Shown here piece after piece: positions 8,063-12,835 of a stretch of DNA of 15,555 bases. This DNA is from Pelagibacterales bacterium MED-G43. GTDB taxonomy: Bacteria; Pseudomonadota; Alphaproteobacteria; Pelagibacterales; Pelagibacteraceae. Both the position numbers and the translations under genes were made by a program. The stretch covers positions 1 through 15,555 of the forward strand of contig NTJK01000013.1 in NCBI GenBank assembly GCA_002457475.1, written 5' to 3'. Under the pieces are notes generated by a model. The model worked only from the letters and a program-made list of their open reading frames with translations, had not been told where the DNA came from and did no database searches. Numbering within the stretch: position 1 is the stretch's first letter; each line of letters begins with the position of its first letter.

Positions 8063-9215
8063 TTTTTAAAATTTTGTTTAAAGTAACCTCTCTTGCCCAA
8101 AAATCTATTTTTTTAATTTGATTAATATTTTTGGGTCTTTGTATCGCATATTTTTTATAATTTCTATGTCCAAGTATATCCATTATGATTTTACTTATAT
8201 TCAAAAAAGGTAGTTTTTTATGAAGAAATTGATCAACTAATATTTCATTTGATGCATTTATAATAATTGAAGACGAAGGATACTCGTTAATACGATTTTT
8301 CAACTTTATTATTGGAAATGTCTTAACATTAACATCATCAAAATATAAATTTTTAATTTTAGCACCTCTAATGTTTAAGATATTTTTAATTTCAAAGTTT
8401 TTTTCGAAAATTGCATTAGCAATTGGCACTAACATAGAAGTTTCATGATATATAAATTTTTTTAAACCATTTTTAAAATCTATAATTGCATGTACTAATG
8501 ATTGAGGGTGAATTAAAATTTCAATTTTTTCGTTAGGTATATTGAATAGTTTTTGAGCCTCAGCTAATTCTAAAATTTTGTTCATTAAGGTTGCTGAGTC
8601 AATAGTAATTTTTTTTCCCATTTTCCACTTTGGATGTTTTAATGCTTGATGGGGTTTAACGATCTTTAGTTGTTGATTTGAAAAATTTAAAAAAGGCCCT
8701 CCAGAAGCTGTTAGGTACACTTTATTAATTTCATTAACACTATGCCCTTTGAGTAAACTAAAAATTGAAAAGTGTTCAGAGTCAATAGGAATAATTTTTG
8801 TAGATGTTTTCTTAGATTTATTTTTTATTAGTTCCCAACCACATATTATAGACTCCTTATTTGCTATTAACATTTTTTTGGTTGATCTCATAATTTGTAA
8901 TGTTGGATATAATCCGGCAATGCCAGGTATAGCTGAAATAGTAATTTCTGATTTTTTTTTAATATTTAAATTGAAATTATTTCTTATTTTAATTTTCTTA
9001 TTCTTAAATTTCTCTTTTACTTTCTCATATGTATTTTTTTCGTTTATAATAAAAATTTCTGGTTTATATTTTATTATTTGTTTGCAAATAAGACTGAAGT
9101 TTTTATTTGCTGAAAACAAATACGGTTCAAATAAATTAATTTGTTTATCGATTATTTTTAAAGATGATAACCCTACCGAACCTGTCGAACCTAATATAGA
9201 AATTTTTTTTTTCAT
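8049..9215 (-). CDS. dxr: 1-deoxy-D-xylulose 5-phosphate reductoisomerase
   Basis: DXR (IspC) rearranges and reduces 1-deoxy-D-xylulose 5-phosphate to 2-C-methyl-D-erythritol 4-phosphate with NADPH and a divalent metal, the first committed step of the MEP isoprenoid pathway. The 388-aa protein shows the NADPH-binding GSTGSVG at 9-15, NKES at 119-122, the metal ligands Asp145 and Glu147 in DSEH, SGGPF at 171-175, the flexible-loop region HPKWKMG at 194-200, and Asn212, Lys213 and Glu216, matching E. coli N227, K228 and E231. HPQSLVHAI at 236-244 is also diagnostic. Its ATG overlaps the cdsA TAA as TAATG. The coding strand has ten A's directly after ATG (9203-9212). The isoprenoid units feed UppS encoded two genes upstream. 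Confidence 0.97.
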   Translation of the reverse strand: MKKKISILGSTGSVGLSSLKIIDKQINLFEPYLFSANKNFSLICKQIIKYKPEIFIINEKNTYEKVKEKFKNKKIKIRNNFNLNIKKKSEITISAIPGIAGLYPTLQIMRSTKKMLIANKESIICGWELIKNKSKKTSTKIIPIDSEHFSIFSLLKGHSVNEINKVYLTASGGPFLNFSNQQLKIVKPHQALKHPKWKMGKKITIDSATLMNKILELAEAQKLFNIPNEKIEILIHPQSLVHAIIDFKNGLKKFIYHETSMLVPIANAIFEKNFEIKNILNIRGAKIKNLYFDDVNVKTFPIIKLKNRINEYPSSSIIINASNEILVDQFLHKKLPFLNISKIIMDILGHRNYKKYAIQRPKNINQIKKIDFWAREVTLNKILKNVKN

Positions 9216-9865
9216 TATAAAAAAAGAATCAAAGACAAAAGTCCAACTGGAATTCCCAATAAATATCCATCTATCCTATCTAAAACACCTCCATGACCAG
9301 GTAAAATATTTCCAGTGTCTTTTAGTTTTGCTTTTCTTTTAAGAAAAGAGAATAAAAGATCTCCTATCTGGCATGCAATAGAAATCAACATTGCACAAAT
9401 AATTATTTTAAAATTAAAGTTATTTGTAAAAAAAAATATTGAACCGGATAATATTGCGGATGAAAAAATTAAAGATCCTGCAGCACCAGAATAAGTTTTA
9501 TTGGGACTTATTTTTGTAAGCCTTGGACCTTTTAGATTTTTACCGACAATATACCCTCCAATATCTGAAGCTATACAAGATAGTAAAATAGAAAAAAGAA
9601 TTGTTTTTATCAAATAAAAAGTTGAAAAGAAAAAAAACATGAAACAAAATAAAAAGATATAAGTAATAAAAAATATATTTAAAATTATAATAGAATATCT
9701 ATTTATAAAAATTCTCTTAGAAATATTTGTAAATTCTATAATGGCATATACACCAAGAACAATAAGTGTATATGCAAGAATAAATTTATAATATAAAACT
9801 AAAATTATTAAAAAGAATAAAGCTATTGATGTATAAATCCTTTTTTTTAAATTTAACGAAATCAT
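9215..9865 (-). CDS. cdsA: Phosphatidate cytidylyltransferase (CDP-diglyceride synthase)
   Basis: CdsA is an integral inner-membrane enzyme that makes CDP-diacylglycerol from CTP and phosphatidic acid, the branch point for phospholipid synthesis. The protein is largely hydrophobic with several membrane segments (about 12-44, 58-80, 88-106, 125-147, 155-172 and 199-216). The complete CDS signature lies at 173-199: Ser173, Lys176-Arg177, Lys182-Asp183, then PGHGG at 189-193 and DRID at 196-199. DIGGY at 101-105 and SPNKTYSG at 120-127 are further family motifs. At 216 aa it is shorter than E. coli CdsA (285 aa); the missing part is at the N-terminal membrane region while the catalytic half is intact. 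The ATG overlaps the uppS TGA as ATGA. Confidence 0.95.
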   Translation of the reverse strand: MISLNLKKRIYTSIALFFLIILVLYYKFILAYTLIVLGVYAIIEFTNISKRIFINRYSIIILNIFFITYIFLFCFMFFFFSTFYLIKTILFSILLSCIASDIGGYIVGKNLKGPRLTKISPNKTYSGAAGSLIFSSAILSGSIFFFTNNFNFKIIICAMLISIACQIGDLLFSFLKRKAKLKDTGNILPGHGGVLDRIDGYLLGIPVGLLSLILFL

Positions 9866-10530
9866 ATCCCTCCAAAATTTCTTTTAATTTTTTTGTATCT
9901 TATTATAATTCGCTCTAGATCTTTTGAGTTGAAATCAGGCCAAAGTTTTTTAAGAAAAAAAAGTTCTGTATAAGCTAATTGCCAAAGCATAAAATTACTT
10001 AATCTTTGATACCCTCCTGTCCTTATTAAGATGTCTGGATGCGGTAAATTTTTAGTATATAAATTTTTTTCGATACTATTGATATTAATTTTTCTTTTAA
10101 ATTTTTTTAATGAATTTAAAATTTCATATTTTGCTCCATAGTTAATAGCTAAATTTACTATAATTTTTTTATTTTTTTTTGTTGTTTTAATAGTTTTCTT
10201 TAAAACTAAATTAACTTCTTTTGGTAATTTATTTATCTCACCAAATATATTTATTCTAATTCCTTGATCTTTTAAACTTTGAATTTCCTTTGTAAAATAA
10301 GTTTTAATAAGTTTAAAAAGGTAACGAATTTCATTTTTTGGACGCTTCCAATTTTCGGAAGAAAAAACATAAAATGTGATTATGGGAACTTGGAATTTAA
10401 TTGAACTTCTGACAATTTTTTTAACGGCATCAACACCCTTTAAATGTCCAAAATTTCTTCCTCTATTATTTTTTTTCCCCCACCTACCATTGCCATCCAT
10501 AATAAAGGCAATATGGTTAAGTTTGTTCAT
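9862..10530 (-). CDS. uppS: Undecaprenyl diphosphate synthase (cis-prenyltransferase)
   Basis: UppS condenses isopentenyl units onto farnesyl diphosphate to make the C55 lipid carrier needed for peptidoglycan and surface polysaccharides. The 222-aa protein shows the first conserved region FIMDGNGRWGKK at 9-20, with Asp12 matching the essential E. coli Asp26, GHLKG at 28-32, FSSENWKRP at 56-64, and the C-terminal RTGG at 170-173, RLSNFMLWQLAYTELFF at 176-192 with Glu189 matching the Mg-binding Glu213. One position departs from the family: the residue after RTGG is Tyr174 where a Glu (E. coli Glu198 region) is nearly always found. The length is slightly below the usual 230-255 aa. The ATG overlaps the frr TGA as ATGA. 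The frr-uppS-cdsA-dxr order is typical of proteobacteria. Confidence 0.95.
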   Translation of the reverse strand: MNKLNHIAFIMDGNGRWGKKNNRGRNFGHLKGVDAVKKIVRSSIKFQVPIITFYVFSSENWKRPKNEIRYLFKLIKTYFTKEIQSLKDQGIRINIFGEINKLPKEVNLVLKKTIKTTKKNKKIIVNLAINYGAKYEILNSLKKFKRKININSIEKNLYTKNLPHPDILIRTGGYQRLSNFMLWQLAYTELFFLKKLWPDFNSKDLERIIIRYKKIKRNFGGI

Positions 10531-11087
10531 ATCTGACTGATCTCTTTTTCTTTCTCTGTTAAAATTTTTTCAATGTTATCTATATTTGTATCAGTAAGTT
10601 TTTGAATGTTTTTTTCAAAATTTTTGTTATTGTCTTCTGAAATTTTTTTATCTTTTAATTTTTTTTTTAAGTCTTCATTTGCTTCTCTTCTTATGTTTCG
10701 AATTGCAATTTTACTCTTTTCGCCGATATTTTTTAAAACTTTTATCAAGTCTTTTCTTCTTTCCTCTGTTAAATCTGGAATTCTCAATCTTATGATTTGA
10801 CCATCAATTTGAGGGTTGATACCAAGTTCAGATTTTTGAATAGCACTCTCTATCAATGGTGTGTTAGCTTTGTCCCAAACTTGTATTGAAATTAGTCGTG
10901 CTTCTGGTGCACTTATAGTTGCAAGTTGGTCTATGGGCATAAGTTGTCCATATACATCAACCTTAATCGTATCTAACATATTTGTATTCGCCCTACCAGT
11001 TCTTAACGTAGATATATCTTTTTTTAAAGATTGAATGCTTTTATCCATTTTAGATGAATAATCTTTCTCGTTAAACTCACTACTCAC
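10527..11087 (-). CDS. frr: Ribosome recycling factor
   Basis: RRF works with EF-G to split the post-termination ribosome. The 186-aa length is that of the family (185 in E. coli). Diagnostic segments are LRTGRANTNMLDTIKVDVYG at 27-46, the hinge and domain II region with LATISAPEARLISIQVWD at 55-72, IPDLTEERRKDLIKVLK at 104-120 and IRNIRREANEDLKK at 133-146; together these form the three-helix bundle with its inserted beta domain. The start is GTG at 11085-11087, supported by AAGGAG 7 nt upstream, which lies in the last codons of tsf. Only 2 nt separate it from the tsf stop, whereas most proteobacteria have pyrH between these genes. A run of ten A's in the coding strand (10659-10668) encodes a Lys stretch near residue 145. 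Confidence 0.97.
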   Translation of the reverse strand: MSSEFNEKDYSSKMDKSIQSLKKDISTLRTGRANTNMLDTIKVDVYGQLMPIDQLATISAPEARLISIQVWDKANTPLIESAIQKSELGINPQIDGQIIRLRIPDLTEERRKDLIKVLKNIGEKSKIAIRNIRREANEDLKKKLKDKKISEDNNKNFEKNIQKLTDTNIDNIEKILTEKEKEISQI

Positions 11088-11089
11088 TT

Positions 11090-11956
11090 TTAAACTCCTT
11101 CTCCAACCTTGTATCGAACAAACTCTAAAATTTTAAGCTGCTTTTCTGATGAGTTTTCTTTTAAAATATCTGCTACTTTTTTTTTGGGATCCATTATCCA
11201 TATTTGATTTAATAAAGAGTTATCATTTAAAAACTTTAATATCTTACCTTTAGAAATTTTATCAGCCATTTCCTCTGGTTTTCCTGAATTTTTAATTTCG
11301 TCTTTAATAATTTCAAGCTCTTTATTTACTATAGATTTATCAATATCATCTTTATCTATTGCCAATGGATTTGAAGCAGCTATGTGCATAGCAACCTTTG
11401 TTCCAATTTCATCATTTTTTCCTTCTAAAATTCCATCAATTTTTACTATGGATATTATTTTACCTATACCATTTTCTATAGCTGAATGAACGTAAGAAAA
11501 ATTTTTACCATTTAAATTATCAAAGAAATTTGCTCTTCTAATGGTAATTTTTTCTCCAATTTTAGCAATTAAACTAACTAGATTATCTTTAACTAAATTT
11601 CCATTCACCATTTTAGTTTCATTAAGCTTATTTAAATCTCCTTTGTTAGAAAAGTTAATTTCTGACAGCTCTTTACAAAAATTTATAAAGTCCTCATTTT
11701 TTGCAACAAAATCTGTTTCGCTATTAATTTCTATTAAAGAAATTCTTCCATCTTTTACTTTTACTAATGCAAGACCTTCTGAAGCTGTCCTGCTCATTTT
11801 TTTTGATGCCTTAGCTATTCCTTTTTTACGAAGAAATTCAATTGATTTTTCTAAATCACCTTTAGTTTCATCAAGCGCTAGTTTGCAATCTTTAAAACCT
11901 ACGCCTGTCATCTCTCTTAATTTTTTTATGCTGTCTAGTAATTCTTTATTTGACAT
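11090..11956 (-). CDS. tsf: Elongation factor Ts
   Basis: EF-Ts is the nucleotide exchange factor that regenerates EF-Tu-GTP. The 288-aa protein has the N-terminal UBA-like domain with MTGVGFKDCKLAL at 16-28 and KGIAKASKK near 45-53, then the core motif TDFVAKN at 81-87, whose Asp-Phe pair inserts into EF-Tu, followed by the two core subdomains, including the AMHIAASNP segment typical of the second one. The length matches the bacterial family. It lies 12 nt after rpsB, the conserved rpsB-tsf pair, with no clear Shine-Dalgarno in that gap, so coupling to rpsB translation seems likely. If the rpsB leader is autoregulatory as in other bacteria, tsf would share that control (inference). Confidence 0.97.
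   Translation of the reverse strand: MSNKELLDSIKKLREMTGVGFKDCKLALDETKGDLEKSIEFLRKKGIAKASKKMSRTASEGLALVKVKDGRISLIEINSETDFVAKNEDFINFCKELSEINFSNKGDLNKLNETKMVNGNLVKDNLVSLIAKIGEKITIRRANFFDNLNGKNFSYVHSAIENGIGKIISIVKIDGILEGKNDEIGTKVAMHIAASNPLAIDKDDIDKSIVNKELEIIKDEIKNSGKPEEMADKISKGKILKFLNDNSLLNQIWIMDPKKKVADILKENSSEKQLKILEFVRYKVGEGV
11095..11100 (-). promoter_or_regulatory. Shine-Dalgarno for the frr GTG start
   Basis: AAGGAG on the minus strand ends 7 nt before the GTG at 11085-11087 and overlaps the final codons of tsf. It is one of the best-formed ribosome-binding sites in the window and supports a GTG start for a family whose length also fits that start. Confidence 0.7.
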
Positions 11957-11968
11957 TTTATTGTAAAG

Positions 11969-12709
11969 TTAATTTTTTTTAACTTTAGAGGGTTTCTCTT
12001 CAATTTTTTCTTCTGCCCCTTTGATAAATTTTTCAGCATCTTTTATGGTGCTTTTTAATAACTCACAATATAAATTTATAGATCTTCTAGCATCATCGTT
12101 ACCTGGTATTGGAAAATCAATTCCTGTAGGATCGGAATTAGTGTCTAATACAGCTATGATAGGTATCCCTAGTTTTTTTGCTTCTGCAACTGCAAGCGAC
12201 TCTATGTTTGTGTCAATAATAAAGATTAAATCTGGTGTTTTCTTCATTTCTGAAATTCCACCAAGAGATCTTTGTAGTTTTTCTTTCTCTTTACCAAATT
12301 TAAGTATTTCTTTTTTAGTAAAACCTAAATTTTCTTTAGATAATTGATCGTCTAATTTTTTTAATCTTTTAATAGAGTTTTGAATTGTGTTCCAGTTAGT
12401 AAGCATTCCTCCAAGCCATCTATAGTTCACATAATACTGACCTGTTTCTTTGGCTAAATCACTTACTTGCTCTGAAGCCTGTTTTTTTGTTGATACAACT
12501 AATAACTTTCCTCCACTGGATATTATCTTGTGAACTTGCATTAAAGCGTTTTTAATAAAATCTACTGTCTGAGTTAAATCAATTATGTGAATTGAATTCT
12601 TTTCTCCAAAAATATATTTCTTCATTTTTGGATTCCATCTAAGGGTTTTATGACCTAGGTGCACGCCGGCTTCTAATAACTGTTTTATGTCTACTTTTGG
12701 TACATTCAT
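11969..12709 (-). CDS. rpsB: 30S ribosomal protein S2
   Basis: S2 is a late-assembling 30S protein that binds near the 16S rRNA head/platform junction and helps anchor S1. The 246-aa protein begins with [19 protein letters not shown] at 11-29, the first S2 signature, followed by [14 protein letters not shown] at 96-109, a Lys-rich coiled-coil insertion near 110-150, and [27 protein letters not shown] and [11 protein letters not shown] in the C-terminal half, ending in a Lys/Glu-rich tail. The length is normal. It is the first gene of the 13-gene run and the only one with a sizeable upstream leader. The start region has only a weak GGA before ATG, which in the folded leader would be partly paired. 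Confidence 0.98.
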   Translation of the reverse strand: MNVPKVDIKQLLEAGVHLGHKTLRWNPKMKKYIFGEKNSIHIIDLTQTVDFIKNALMQVHKIISSGGKLLVVSTKKQASEQVSDLAKETGQYYVNYRWLGGMLTNWNTIQNSIKRLKKLDDQLSKENLGFTKKEILKFGKEKEKLQRSLGGISEMKKTPDLIFIIDTNIESLAVAEAKKLGIPIIAVLDTNSDPTGIDFPIPGNDDARRSINLYCELLKSTIKDAEKFIKGAEEKIEEKPSKVKKN

Positions 12710-12789
12710 ATTTTCCGGTTAATCCACCACAGTAATTCCTAAAATCGGACCGGTAGGGCAATGCCCTTATAACTGTGTGCGAAATAAGA
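12710..12789 (-). promoter_or_regulatory. Structured 5' leader of rpsB (probable S2 autoregulatory RNA)
   Basis: The region is clearly richer in G+C than its surroundings and holds nested complementarity on the minus strand. AGGGC (12763-12767) pairs with GCCCT (12755-12759) around an ATT loop. CACAGT (12772-12777) pairs with ACTGTG (12728-12733), enclosing that hairpin. CCGGT (12749-12753) inside the stem is complementary to ACCGG (12715-12719), which lies 5 nt before the rpsB ATG; this would form a pseudoknot over the ribosome-binding region. From memory, a comparative study of Candidatus Pelagibacter ubique intergenic RNAs reported a cis-regulatory motif upstream of the S2 gene, which this likely is. 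Binding by S2 is inferred, not shown. Confidence 0.72.
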
Positions 12790-12793
12790 CCCA

Positions 12794-12823
12794 GGTATAT
12801 ACAATCGATTTAAAAAATCAACA
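12794..12823 (-). promoter_or_regulatory. Probable sigma-70 type promoter of rpsB
   Basis: On the minus strand TTGATT (12816-12821) is followed after 16 nt by TATACC (12794-12799); an alternative reading pairs TGTTGA (12818-12823) with TATATA (12796-12801), also 16 nt apart. Either would start transcription close to 12789, just upstream of the leader stem. The matches to consensus are partial, and AT-rich DNA gives such matches by chance, but the position between the dnaE stop and the structured leader is right. Confidence 0.4.
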
Positions 12824-12835
12824 GTCTAAACTGTT
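12811..12835 (-). terminator. Hairpin and U-tract terminator at the dnaE end
   Basis: On the minus strand AACAGT (12830-12835) and ACTGTT (12820-12825) form a 6-bp stem around a TTAG loop (12826-12829), followed by GATTTTTT (12812-12819). The dnaE stop TAG lies in the loop. The stem is short and AT-rich, so it may be a weak or leaky terminator; the perfect symmetry followed directly by six T's makes it credible. Confidence 0.55.

Noticed and set aside
8749..9342. A 197-codon open frame on the plus strand opposite dxr and cdsA
   Set aside because: It is wholly antisense to two well-supported genes. Its Phe/Ile/Leu-rich composition is what results from reading Lys/Asn/Glu-rich coding sequence backwards, and it has no recognisable domain.
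9866..9873. GGAGGG just before the cdsA ATG as a Shine-Dalgarno
   Set aside because: It is only 2-3 nt from the ATG, too close for normal use, and it is explained by the Gly-Gly-Ile codons at the end of uppS; ATGA coupling is enough to explain initiation.
11541..11966. A 141-codon plus-strand open frame opposite tsf
   Set aside because: It is antisense to clearly coding tsf with matching conserved motifs; the hydrophobic Ser/Leu/Phe composition is a reverse-strand shadow.
12021..12347. A 108-codon plus-strand open frame opposite rpsB
   Set aside because: It lies entirely within rpsB, one of the most conserved genes here; no ribosome-binding site or family resemblance.
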